This document shows positions 7,638 to 17,240 of a DNA stretch of 64,000 bases, piece by piece; positions within the stretch are counted from its first letter, which is position 1; each line of letters starts with the position of its first letter. Location: assembly GCF_017876315.1 (NCBI RefSeq), contig NZ_JAGINU010000003.1, forward strand, positions 1 to 64,000, in the 5' to 3' direction. This stretch comes from Pseudonocardia parietis. Its GTDB lineage: Bacteria; Actinomycetota; Actinomycetes; Mycobacteriales; Pseudonocardiaceae. A program made the translations under genes and the position numbers. The notes under the pieces were generated by a model. The model was not told the origin of the DNA and ran no database searches. It was given only the letters and a program-made list of their open reading frames with translations.

Positions 7638-10126
7638 GCAGCGCCTCTGCGTTGAGGGCAGAACGCGCCCGCCGCGAGCTCGGCCCGGCCGGACTGGCGC
7701 TGCTGCGCCAGTTCCCACCCCGGGGGCCGGTGTCGAGCTGGCCGGTGACCGCGCAGCCGCTTGAGCGAGTCTCCGCGCGGCTGCTGCGCCCGCCGTTCGA
7801 GCTCGAGGCCCCCGGGACCCAGGCCCGCCGGCGGGTGGGGCTAGGCAAGCTGCTGGCGTGGCTGGAGCAGCAGCCCGGGCAGACCTGGCAGGACCGGTGG
7901 CTGGTCAGCGGCGCCGACGCCGCCGGCAACATCGAGTGGCGACACCGAGCGATCGAATGGTTGCAGGCCACCGGCCGCGCCTACCAGGACCCGAAGAACG
8001 ACTTCAACGCCCTGGGCAGCGCTGTGCTGGTGCTGATCAGCGCGGACGTGATCCGTCCCAGCCTGTCCTGGCTACTCAATCCGGGCACGGTGCAGATCCT
8101 CACCGCGGAGATGGCCCGCAGCCGCGACCCCGACGGGTTCGACAAGCTGCTGGCCGTCTGCCGCCGGGACCCGGCGAACAAGTCCACCAAGGACGGCGCG
8201 CTGCGCCGGATCGCCACGATCATGGCGGCCAAAGGCGGCAGAGTCGGTGACATCACCGTCGGAGATTGCCTGGAGCTGCTCGAGGTCCTGCTGGGCATCG
8301 GCGGCTCGGTGGTCACCAGCGCGTACTTCTACCAGCTGCTGCACACGATGGGCGTGTTCCCCATGGCAGCCCCGCCCACGGTCCGCGCCGTCAGCGGCCG
8401 GGCCCAGGGCCAACAGCCCGTGGAGGAGATGATCGACCGCTACCAGCTGGCTTGTCGCCCGGTGCGCGACCTGCTCGTCGACTACCTGCGCGAACGCCAG
8501 CTCGCGGTCGACTACGCCTCGCTGCGCTCGGTGGCGTTCTGTCTGGGCAAGCTGTTCTGGAAAGACCTTGAGGATCACCACCCGGGGATCAACTCGCTGC
8601 GGCTGACCCCCGAGGTCGCGGCGAGCTGGAAGCAGCGGATCGCGACCAAGACCGTCCACGCCACGACCGCGAGCGGCGAACGGGTCGACACCAGGGTGCC
8701 CCGGGTCACCGGCGGCGTGAACTACCTGGCCATGGTGCGCGCCTTCTACCTCGACCTGGCCCAGTGGGCCATGGACGACCCCGCTCGCTGGGGCGTCTGG
8801 GCCGCCCCCTGCCCGATCCGCGCCGACGAGCTCAGCCGCAAGAAGGACCACTCGCAGCGCAAGTCCCGCATGGACCAGCGCACCCGCGAACGTCTCCCGG
8901 TGCTGCTCACCCTCGCCCGGACCGTCGACGACCAGCGCCGGGTCGCCGCCGAACGCCTCGCCGCCGCCCAGGCCGCCACCCCGGGCGCCGAGTTCACCGT
9001 TGCCGGGCACCGGTGGCGCCGCCGGGCCACCAAGAACCCCGCCGCGAAGCTGTGGGCCGAGGACGTGGAGACCGGCCAGCGGCAGGACCTGTCCCTCGCC
9101 GAGTACCGGGCGTTCTGGGCCTGGGCCGTCGTCGAGGTGCTGCGCCACACCGGCATCCGCGTCGAGGAGCTCACCGAACTCTCGCACCACAGCCTGGTGC
9201 AATATCGGCTGCCCGACAGCGGCGAGCTGGTCCCGCTGCTGCAGATAGCCCCGTCCAAGACCGACGCCGAACGGCTGCTGGTCATCGATCCCGAGCTCGC
9301 CGACGTGCTCAGCGCCATCATCTGCCGGATCCGCGACACGACAACCGGAGCGGTCCCGCTCGTGACCGCCTACGACAGCCACGAACGAGTGTGGAACTCA
9401 CCGATGCCGCTGCTGTTCCAGCGACCGGTCGGGGTGGAGAACCGACCGATTCCCATCGGCGGCATCCGCAAGCTGCTCGACCACGCACTGGCCCAGACCG
9501 GGCTCACCGATCCCAGCGGGGCTCCGCTGCAGTTCTCCCCGCACGATTTTCGGCGGCTGTTCATCACCGACGCCATCCTCAACGGGATGCCACCGCACAT
9601 CGCCCAGCTCGTGGTCGGCCATGGCGACATCAACACCACCATGGGCTACAAGGCCGTCTATCCGCAGGAGGTCATCAACGGTCATCGCAGCTTCATCGCC
9701 CGGCGCCGCGCCACCCGCCCCAGCGAGGAGTACCGCACGCCCACCGACGAGGAATGGGACGAGTTCCTCGGCCACTTCCAACGCCGCCGGGTCGCGCTCG
9801 GCGACTGCGGCCGCGCCTACGGCGCCGGCTGCGTCCATGAGCACAGCTGCCTGCGGTGCAGCCTGCTGCGCCCAGACCCCGCCCAACGGCCCCGCATCCT
9901 CGAGATCCGCGATAACCTCACCGCCCGGATCGCCGAAGCCCAGCACGAGGGTTGGCTCGGCGAAGTCGAAGGCCTGCAGGTCAGCCTCGCCGGAGCCGAA
10001 CAGAAACTCACCCAACTCGACGATCGAGCCCGTCGCAGCACCACCATCGCGCTCGGCCTCCCCAGCTTCTCCGCCATCGCCGGACGAACCGTCACCGCCA
10101 CCGCGTCAACGTCCGGAACTCGGTGA
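7634..10126 (+). CDS. long tyrosine recombinase, Tn554 TnpB-like
   Basis: 830 aa, longer than Tn554 TnpB (about 630). The catalytic tetrad lies in the C-terminal half: R in HTGIRVEELTEL, K in APSKTDAERL, H637 and R640 in SPHDFRRLF, H in VVGHGDINTTMGY and Y672. After the catalytic domain, a cysteine-rich tail (CGRAYGAGCVHEHSCLRC) looks like a small zinc-binding unit, as often seen in this recombinase branch. The start at 7634 was chosen over the longer open frame because it makes an ATGA overlap with the first recombinase. The two proteins probably act as a heteromeric recombinase. Confidence 0.85.
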   Translation: MSSASALRAERARRELGPAGLALLRQFPPRGPVSSWPVTAQPLERVSARLLRPPFELEAPGTQARRRVGLGKLLAWLEQQPGQTWQDRWLVSGADAAGNIEWRHRAIEWLQATGRAYQDPKNDFNALGSAVLVLISADVIRPSLSWLLNPGTVQILTAEMARSRDPDGFDKLLAVCRRDPANKSTKDGALRRIATIMAAKGGRVGDITVGDCLELLEVLLGIGGSVVTSAYFYQLLHTMGVFPMAAPPTVRAVSGRAQGQQPVEEMIDRYQLACRPVRDLLVDYLRERQLAVDYASLRSVAFCLGKLFWKDLEDHHPGINSLRLTPEVAASWKQRIATKTVHATTASGERVDTRVPRVTGGVNYLAMVRAFYLDLAQWAMDDPARWGVWAAPCPIRADELSRKKDHSQRKSRMDQRTRERLPVLLTLARTVDDQRRVAAERLAAAQAATPGAEFTVAGHRWRRRATKNPAAKLWAEDVETGQRQDLSLAEYRAFWAWAVVEVLRHTGIRVEELTELSHHSLVQYRLPDSGELVPLLQIAPSKTDAERLLVIDPELADVLSAIICRIRDTTTGAVPLVTAYDSHERVWNSPMPLLFQRPVGVENRPIPIGGIRKLLDHALAQTGLTDPSGAPLQFSPHDFRRLFITDAILNGMPPHIAQLVVGHGDINTTMGYKAVYPQEVINGHRSFIARRRATRPSEEYRTPTDEEWDEFLGHFQRRRVALGDCGRAYGAGCVHEHSCLRCSLLRPDPAQRPRILEIRDNLTARIAEAQHEGWLGEVEGLQVSLAGAEQKLTQLDDRARRSTTIALGLPSFSAIAGRTVTATASTSGTR

Positions 10127-10201
10127 CGCCAGTGCCGGCACGCCGTCGCAGATTGCGGGCCCGGGCCCCGGGACGCTCCCTCGGTCGGAGACGATGGGTC
10201 G

Positions 10202-10858
10202 GTGACCGCGCTGCTGGATCTGTCGCCTGATGAGCTGCTGACCACGACCCGGGCGGTCCGTCGCCGTCTGGATCTGGACCGGCCGGTCGAGCTGGACGTG
10301 ATCAAAGAGTGCCTGGGGGTGGCGCTGCAGGCCCCGTCGGGGTCCAACACCCAGGGCTGGCACTGGGTGGTGGTCACCGACCCCGAGCAGCGACTTCGGA
10401 TCGCCGAGTTGTATCGCGCGGCGTTCAGCGAGTACCGCGACACGGCCACCCACGGCGGCGGACTGTTCGCCACGGACACCCAGCCCGCTTCGGTACAGCA
10501 GCGGGTGTCGCGCAGCGTGGCCTACCTCGCCGAGAACATGCACCGGGTGCCGGTCTTGCTCGTCGCGTGCGTGCGCTCGTCGGGAAGCGCAGTGCTGCCC
10601 GACCAGAACCAAGCCACCATGTGGGGCTCACTGCTGCCGGCGGTCTGGAGCTACATGCTCGCCGCTCGCGCCCGCGGCCTCGGCACGGCCTGGACCGATC
10701 TGCACTTGCGTTATGAGCAGCGAGTCGCCGACGTGCTCGGGCTACCCGAGGGTGTCCGGCAGGGCCCGATGATCCCGACCGCTTACAGCCTCGGCACCGA
10801 CTTCAAGCCCGCGCCCCGGACCCCGATCGACCAGGTCCTGCACCTCGACCGCTGGTGA
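10202..10858 (+). CDS. nitroreductase-family FMN oxidoreductase (transposon passenger)
   Basis: 218 aa with a GTG start. TTTRAVRRRLDLDRPV near the N terminus and the following APSGSNTQGWHWVVV are the FMN-phosphate and flavin-ring contacts of the nitroreductase fold; WSYMLAARARGLGTAWT is the conserved dimer and flavin segment. Such enzymes reduce nitro groups, quinones or enones with NAD(P)H. It lies between the long recombinase and the right border of the Tn554-like element, 107 bp from that border, so it travels with it. The natural substrate cannot be told. Confidence 0.85.
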   Translation: MTALLDLSPDELLTTTRAVRRRLDLDRPVELDVIKECLGVALQAPSGSNTQGWHWVVVTDPEQRLRIAELYRAAFSEYRDTATHGGGLFATDTQPASVQQRVSRSVAYLAENMHRVPVLLVACVRSSGSAVLPDQNQATMWGSLLPAVWSYMLAARARGLGTAWTDLHLRYEQRVADVLGLPEGVRQGPMIPTAYSLGTDFKPAPRTPIDQVLHLDRW

Positions 10859-10965
10859 TCCCGCTCGACGGACGATAGACAACAAGCTTTGCACGTCCCC
10901 GGTCGTGTCGGCGCTGATGGACACGGTGGCCGGAGCGCACTGGAAGCAAGATCTAGTGCAGAGAA

Positions 10966-13854
10966 CACGTAGACCAGTGCGGCCTGCAGGATCCGCAGGC
11001 AAGCCACGATCATCTCCTGCTCGTCGCGCCGGTTGGTGGCCAGGCCGCCGCCCTTACCGTAGGCGATCACCGAGTTCGCTCGGTTCCACGACTCGACCAC
11101 GTTGAGCCCGGCGTTGATCTCGCGCTGCAGCTCCCGCGAGCGCAGGTAGCGGGCGACGAAGATGGTCTTCTGGGCGCGTCCGAGCTCCAGCATCGCCTGG
11201 TAGGTCGGGTGCGATGCCGCCCGGGTGAACCGGCGCAGGATCGCCTCCGTCGACGCTGTCCCGGTGCGGATCGCGGTCGCGTACTTGATCATCTGGTCGT
11301 ACTGCTGGGCGACGAGGTCCCAGCGGATCGGGCGGGTCATCGCCGGCGCCAGCCGCGGGTGCCGCTCGGTCTGGCCCGGCCCGGCCCGATAGAGGCGGAC
11401 CCGGTTGATCTGCTTGATGCGCGGCAGCAGCTCGAACCCCAGCAGGCGCGTCACGCCGAACCCGATCTCGGACTGGCCGTGGGAGTCCACGTAGTTGCCC
11501 TCGACCTGCATGGTGGTGCCGTGTCGGACAGCGCCCTCGACCATCGCGGCGACCTCGCTGGCGGTGCAGGAGATCAGCTGGGAGTGCACGGCCATCGAGT
11601 CCCGCTCGACGTGCCAGTAGATCAACACCCCGCGGCCGCCGTAGCGGGAGTGCCACTGAGTGAGCAGATTTTGGTCCAGCGCCGCGACGTGGGTGGAATC
11701 TGAGGCCACGGTGGTCGACCCGCCACCCCAGATCGCCTCGCGGCGGGCGCGGAAGGTCGCATCAGCGATCGCGACCGCGATCTCCCGCGCAGCGTCGAGG
11801 TTGAGATAGCGGCGGCGCACGTAGCGTAGATCCTCCTCGCTGTGCGGGTGTCGCCCGGCGGCAACGGCGCGTAGCCCGGTGTTCGTGCCGTACCCGTAGA
11901 TGGCCAGGACCAGCCGCTCGGCCAGCACCTCCGGCGAGATCCCGGTGCGGCCGGTGCGGCCGGTGACCGAGGTGAGGCAGCCGGTGCGCAGGACGGTTTC
12001 CTTGAGCATGTCCACCAGCGGCACGGCGCCCCACCGCCGCGCCACCTCGGCCTTGAGCCTGCGCAACCCGGTCGGCTCCGGGACCGCGTCGAGCGGGGTC
12101 AGCCGGATCGCTCCGGACGCCCGCTCGGCCACCTCCAGCCAGCCCAGGCCAGGCAACGCCTCGTCAAGACCATCGAGCTCGTCGGTCAGCTCGTCGCGGA
12201 CCTCGTCGATGAACGCGGTCGGGTCCAGGGGCTTGCGCAGTTCCCGGTAGTGCTCGACCCGGTGGAGGTCGAAGTCGGCAGGGAGGTCGGCGTCGGGATT
12301 GCGCCACCGCGCGGCGCCGGCGACCCAGATGTCCTTGCATCGAAGCCGCTCGCGCAGCACCTGGAAGGTGGCGATCTCATACGCCATGCGCACAGCCCGG
12401 CGCCGTCCGCGGGTGTCGGCGCGCCACACCAGCGGCTCCCAGTCCCCGCCCAGCCCCGCGTGCAGTGGGACAGTCTCGTCGGTCGGGTAGTAGGAGCGGT
12501 TCCCCGACACCGCATGACGCCCGATCAGCTCCAGTGCGTCCAGCACCGGGCGGTGGGTGTTCGACGAGCGGAACTCCAACACGTCGAGCAGCCGGATCAG
12601 GCCGCGCCGGTAGTGGTTGGTGTACGAGGCGCGCAACGTCGTCCGAACCGTGCGCTGATACACCGGCCCCTTGGTCTTGTACTCGTGGACCAGCTCGCGC
12701 AGCGTCTGCTCCCCACCCGACACCGCCGGGAACACGACCTCACGGACCGCCTCGTCGGGGTGTGCCAGGGCCGCGTCGGCGATCGAGAACAAGATGTTCT
12801 CCTTGCCGGTGACCCGCTTGAACGCGTTCACCAGCTCCTCGGTCACTTTCCGCTCGGCTCGCGCCCCGATGCGGTGCACCGTGGCGATCAGTAGGTCCAC
12901 CAGTGCGTCGGTGACTTCCCGGTGGCGGGTGTGCAACAGCGCGGCCAGCAGCGTCACCGTCTTCTCAGGGCGGTGCGCGCGCAGATGCGACGGGGACTCC
13001 ATCATCGCCTGGGCGCGCCATCCGGCCAGGATCTTCGGGGCGACGTCGTCGAACAGTCCCTCCGGGAGCCCGACCTGGCGGATCGCGGTCAGCTTGTCGA
13101 TCTCGGTGAGCATGCTCTCCAAGCTCACTGCGCCCGGCTCGCTGCGGATCAGCCCGAGCAGCTCCGAACCCACCAGACCCGCGGTGTCGCCGCCGTCCGG
13201 CTCGTGTGCGCCCGGCTGCGTACCCAGCTCGGCGGCGGTGTCGAGGCCGGGGTCGGTGTCGGTGTCGGTGTCGGTGTCGTCCAACTCGGCCACCGCTGCC
13301 AGCCTGCGCACCCGGGCGGTCTCCACCGCGGACAGCCGGCTCGCGACGCGGTCGAACAGTCCCTCCTCCGCCCGGTACAACGCCGCGGCGACGATCCGCC
13401 CGACCCGCGCCGGCGCCGGCGGCTCGACCCGCTCGTCCCGGCAGCGCCCGATCAACGCCTCACGCACCAGTTCCGGGCGCCGCTCGGCCGACGCGACCTG
13501 CTCGGTCAACCAGTCGGTGAGCTTCTCGGCGTCATCCACCGAGCATTCCCGGAACCCCAGCACCCGGCGCACCTCGGCACGATGTGCCTTGATCGTGCGG
13601 CCTGACCAGTCGTAGAACCCCAGCTCCGAGGCCGGGACCCCAACCTGGCCGGCGACGAACTCCACCACCTGATCGCCCAGCTCCGAGCGGCCCGACGGGA
13701 ACCGGCCCGCGCGCACGAAGAACTTCAACAACAGCGCGAACCCCAGCCGGGTCGCGCCGAACTTGTTGCGCAGCAACGCCACCTCGTCGGGCAGCAACGT
13801 GAAGTGCTCGACCAGCTCGTCGAGCTCCAGGACCCGGGCCACACACGCCTCCAC
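10966..13854 (-). pseudogene. tnpA: Tn3-family transposase, 963-residue 5' part
   Basis: The start MEACVARVLELDELVEHF opens a DUF4158-type N-terminal domain. The C-terminal DDE domain is present, with D in VASDSTHVAALD, D in NYVDSHGQSEIGF and E in LNVVESWNRANS. Sense ends at LQAALVYV, where the Tn554-like element is inserted; the missing 52 residues are at 6158-6316. The joined protein would be 1015 aa, normal for the family. The open frame as it stands reads about 60 foreign residues before a stop at 10783, so the product is probably inactive because the conserved tail is lost. Confidence 0.9.
13255..13278. repeat. four GGTGTC hexanucleotide units inside tnpA
   Basis: Four perfect tandem GGTGTC units lie within the transposase gene and encode a run of alternating Asp and Thr on the minus strand. 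A hexamer array keeps the frame when it changes length, so it may vary between copies without breaking the gene. Confidence 0.8.
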
Positions 13855-13934
13855 CCAAAACCGGCCCCGACCAGCAAGAACGCACGATAGCGTGTGATCA
13901 TCACCGGGCTACTTCGCCCCTGGTGACACCGTCC

Positions 13935-14882
13935 TTAACGACACCCCAAGACGTCGAGCTCGTGTTCGGCCAGCCGCTCAGCGGGGATCGCGGCGATCTC
14001 CGAGTGCGTCACCGCGTTGACCTCCGCGCACCACTGCTGCGCTGCGGCGTTGGCCGCGGCCAGGTCGGGGCGTCCCGGCCCCCCGGTGTCCCCGGTGTCG
14101 AGGTCGACCAGGTCGCAGCCGATGATCAGGTCGGCTTTGGCGTAGCCGACGAGGTTCTCCACGATGCCCTTGGACTCCGGATCGTTGCCGTGGCAGAAGT
14201 CCGGGCGGAACCGGTAGTGGCTGGCGAAGCGCACGTAGTCCGGTGTCGGGACCACGAGGTCGGCGACCACGGCGGCCTTCAGACACCCCATCCGGTCGGC
14301 GAGCACGACCTTCGGGACCCCGCCGATGGTCTCGAAGCACTCGGCCAGCATGTTCAGGGTGGTCTCGGCGCGTTCGTCGACGGCGAAGCGGACGAACCGC
14401 ACCCTCGACCAGGCCAGCACGGCGCAGAACACGTGCAGCCCGGCGATCACGCCCCAGTCGATGACCAGGTGCTCGCCCGGGGACCACACCGCCGGACGCC
14501 GCCCGCGGTGATGATCGCGGCGCCAGTCGGCCTTCGCTTGCGCGACGAGGCGGCGGAAGTTGCGCGCCGAGCCCTCGTAGCCCGCGGCGCGAGCATCGGG
14601 CAGCAGCCGCTTCGCCGAGATCCTGCCCTTGGTCTTCTCCACTCGCCCGGCGACCAGCTCGGCGACCGACTCATAGTTCCGGGAGCGTGGTTTGCGTTGC
14701 GGGACAACACCCCCCGCGTCATGACGCTCGATGACCCGACGCACGGTCTTCGGTGTCGTGGCGCAGATCGCGGCCGCGCCGCGATAACTGCCGACATCCC
14801 GATAGGCCGAAATGATGTCCATCCGTTCCCTCGCAGACTTCAATGGGAGACCCCTGGGTGGTGCGGCGGCTGGCTTCGACAA
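13935..14882 (-). pseudogene. istA: IS21-like IstA transposase, C-terminally truncated
   Basis: 315 codons remain of a protein that usually has 400-500. An N-terminal HTH (GSYRGAAAICATTPKTVRRVIERHD) precedes an integrase core with D in HLVIDWGV, D in VLADRMGCLK and E in PESKGIVENLVGYAK. The frame is broken at about 13948 by the end of the Tn3-family element, which supplies the last three codons and the stop. No istB is found on the far side, so the 3' part of the IS is missing rather than just separated. It is unlike the complete IS21 copy at 20408-22655 and is a different lineage. Confidence 0.8.
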
Positions 14883-14948
14883 CCACCACCGTCACCGCCC
14901 AGGGCCTCAACCCGGCGTACGACACGACGAGGGACCGGGGACTTCTAT

Positions 14949-15013
14949 CTGGCCACCAGCGGGGACCTCACAAGGCCACCCGCGGGGACCTGAACCTGGC
15001 CACCAGCGGGGAC
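14949..15013. repeat. three terminal direct repeats of an IS21-like element
   Basis: The motif (C/A)(T/A)GGCCACC(A/C)GCGGGGAC occurs at 14949-14966, 14972-14989 and 14996-15013, and a weaker TGGCCACGGAC follows at 15021. They lie just upstream of the truncated istA. IS21-family ends carry several copies of the transposase-binding sequence, so this is read as the promoter-side end of that IS. It separates istA from the beheaded glycoside hydrolase gene. Confidence 0.7.
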
Positions 15014-15152
15014 TTTTTCATGGCCACGGACAACGACCGTGTACGAGCGCGCGCACTCTCCCGACGACAGCCGCTGCACCCGCAACCCAACCACCCGCTC
15101 CGACATGGACACTGACTCTGTGGGTGTCCGTGTAGCACGAGCCGATCCTCGA

Positions 15153-15851
15153 ATGCTCGCGAGTTGGACATCGTGGACAGGTTGCGAGTGGATCAAGATT
15201 CCCGACTGGCTGGACTTCAACATGATCCAGGGCGGGCACTGCCTGCGCTATGACGTGCGCGCCGATCTCGTGGACTCGACCTACGCCGCCGATCCGGCCA
15301 AACCGTTCCTCGACGGCGAGCCGATCTATGAGGAGCACCCGTACTGCTGGGAGCCCGAGCAGGGCTTTTCCACCGCCCAGGATGTGCGCCGGGATGCCTA
15401 CTGGTCGGTGCTGGGCGGGGCGGCCGGGCACACCTACGGCCACCACGCGGTGTGGCAGTTCAGCGACGGCGGCGAGGGTGAACTCGGCGCGCGTGGCAGC
15501 TGGACCGAGGCGCTGGAGTTCCCCGCAGGTGAACAAATGCGGCATCTGCGGGAGCTGATGGAGTCGCTGCCGTTCACCCGAGGCGAGCCGGACCAGTCGG
15601 TGCTCACCTCGGAGGCCGGTTCCGGGGCCGAGCGGATCGTCGCCAACGTCGCCTCGAACGGCTCGTACCTGCTGGTCTACACCCCCGCCGGGCAGGGCTT
15701 CTCCGTCGACACCAGCGTCGTCACCGGCAGCCCCAAGGCCTACTGGTTCAACCCGCGCACCGGCGAGTTCGACGAGGTCGAGGTCGCCGAGAAGTACAGC
15801 CCGCCCACCAGTGACGAGGACTGGCTCCTGCTCGTCGAGGACACGGCATGA
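15153..15851 (+). pseudogene. C-terminal part of a GH140/DUF4038-like glycoside hydrolase
   Basis: About 230 residues. WLDFNMIQGGHCLRYD, then KPFLDGEPIYEEHPYCW, VRRDAYWSVLGGAAGHTYGHHAVWQ and a final FNPRTGEFDEVEV beta-domain match the C-terminal half of DUF4038/apiosidase-like (GH140) hydrolases with their collagen-binding-like tail. The N-terminal half of the barrel is absent; the end of an IS21-like element lies just upstream, so the IS or a deletion at its end probably removed it. The exact junction is uncertain (about 15126-15190). The stop overlaps the next gene (ATGA), which shows that the two were one operon. Confidence 0.72.
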
Positions 15852-17188
15852 CCGGCAACGACCAGCACGAGCCCGGTCGGCCCCCGCCGGATGGCGGTGT
15901 GCGCAGGTGCGCCACGGCGGCTGCGTGGCTGATGGCATCGGCCACGGCACTCATCCTCGTTGGGGGGCTGGGCCCGGCTCCGGAGCGCTCCGTGCCGGGC
16001 GGTGCGGCGCTTGCCCTGATCGCAGACGAGGAGCCGCTGGAGGACAGCTCCACCGAGGCCGACGCCGCCACCGACGATGCCACCGGTGGCGCTGCCACGA
16101 TGACGGTGGAGGGTACCCGGGTTCCGGACCCGCTGGCGCTCGACAATGGCGACACCGTTGAGAGCGTGCAGGCCTGGGAACGCCAGCGGCGCCCCGAGCT
16201 GCTGGACGCCTTCCAGACCCACGTCTACGGCCAGAGCCTGCCTGAACCCGCCGACATCGCCTTCGATGAGCAGACGTTGGGCGATGGCGGTAAGAAGGTC
16301 GCCATCGAGGTCACCGGCCCGGAGGGCTCGGCGAGCTTCACGCTGCGACTGTTCGTCCCCGCCAGCTCCGAGCCGAAGGGCACGTTCCTGCTGATTGATC
16401 ACCGCGGCTCGGTCGGCGACGACCCCAACAGCTCGTCGGACTACGCACCGGTGACGACGATCCTCGACCAGGGCTACGCCTTCGCTGCGCTCGACGCCGA
16501 AGAGGTCGCCCCCGACGACGCGGCCAGCTACCGCAGCGGGGTCCTCGACGCGTTCTACCCGTCGGGCCAGGAACTGCCCGAGGACGCCGGGCGGGCCATC
16601 AGCGCGTGGGCCTGGGGCGCCAGCCGCGCGATGGACTACCTACAGGACGACCCCGACATCGACCCCAGCAAGGTCGCAGTCATCGGGCACTCCCGAGGCG
16701 GCAAAGCCGCGCTGTGGGCCGGGGCCCAGGACACCCGCTTCCCCGTGGTGTTGTCCAACAACTCCGGCTCCACCGGAGCCAAGCTCGCCCGCCGCGACGA
16801 GGCCGGCGAGTCCATCGCGGCCATCACCGCGCAGTTCCCGCACTGGTTCCCACCCACCTACCAGGACTACGCCGACAGCCCCGACTCACTACCGGTCGAC
16901 CAGCACGAACTGCTGGCTCTCATCGCACCCGGTCGGGTCGTCGTCGGCAGCGCCACCGAAGACGGCAACGCCGACCCGCAAGGCGAGTTCCTGTCCTACC
17001 TCGCCGCCGAACCGGTCTACGACCTCTACGGGCTGGGTGACACCGGGCTGTCTTCGCAGAGCTGGCCGCCCACCACGGACAAGGGATTCCGCGGCCCGGC
17101 CATGAGCTATCACCTGCGCGGCGGCGAGCACGGCCTGACCAGCGCAGATTGGGCGATCTACCTGCAGGGCGAGCTGTTCTTGAGATGA
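15848..17188 (+). CDS. CE15 glucuronoyl-esterase-like protein, membrane-anchored or secreted
   Basis: 446 aa. A hydrophobic segment at about 24-42 after a basic stretch acts as signal or anchor, followed by a Ser/Asp/Thr-rich linker to about residue 85. The alpha/beta-hydrolase domain carries the nucleophile elbow VIGHSRGGKAALW with S282, then SNNSGSTGAKLARRD and a late HLRGGEHGLTSADW with the probable catalytic His. These are features of carbohydrate esterase family 15, which cleaves ester links between lignin and glucuronic acid of xylan. It overlaps the truncated hydrolase by 4 bp, so the pair once acted on plant cell-wall polysaccharide. Confidence 0.82.
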   Translation: MTGNDQHEPGRPPPDGGVRRCATAAAWLMASATALILVGGLGPAPERSVPGGAALALIADEEPLEDSSTEADAATDDATGGAATMTVEGTRVPDPLALDNGDTVESVQAWERQRRPELLDAFQTHVYGQSLPEPADIAFDEQTLGDGGKKVAIEVTGPEGSASFTLRLFVPASSEPKGTFLLIDHRGSVGDDPNSSSDYAPVTTILDQGYAFAALDAEEVAPDDAASYRSGVLDAFYPSGQELPEDAGRAISAWAWGASRAMDYLQDDPDIDPSKVAVIGHSRGGKAALWAGAQDTRFPVVLSNNSGSTGAKLARRDEAGESIAAITAQFPHWFPPTYQDYADSPDSLPVDQHELLALIAPGRVVVGSATEDGNADPQGEFLSYLAAEPVYDLYGLGDTGLSSQSWPPTTDKGFRGPAMSYHLRGGEHGLTSADWAIYLQGELFLR

Positions 17189-17240
17189 CGGTCAACGCCG
17201 AAACAGGCGGTGTGTTGAGAAGGAAGGACACAGGGGGTGT

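Larger units (their letters stand above)
6317..10965 (+). mobile_element. Tn554-like transposon (two tyrosine recombinases plus nitroreductase) inserted in a Tn3 transposase
   Basis: The borders are fixed by the interrupted transposase: deleting 6317-10965 restores its reading frame exactly, with no target duplication. The element has no obvious terminal inverted repeats. Lack of both duplication and inverted repeats, together with two overlapping tyrosine recombinase genes of unequal length, is the pattern known for Tn554-type elements (TnpA, TnpB). The usual small third gene tnpC is not recognisable; a nitroreductase gene stands in the passenger position. Borders are seen; the family assignment is inference from architecture. 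Confidence 0.75.
6158..13947 (-). mobile_element. Tn3-family element, interrupted; right border only
   Basis: The element contains the broken transposase described below and above. Its right border is put at 13947, because an IS21-like istA frame running leftwards is sound up to the codons for LDVL and is then replaced by GGGGTGTCGTTAAGG (minus strand), which has the GGGG start and internal TTAAG common in Tn3-family terminal repeats. I could not find the matching left repeat near 5640-6157, so 6158 marks only the transposase stop. No resolvase gene is visible. The left end may have been lost in a deletion. Confidence 0.55.
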
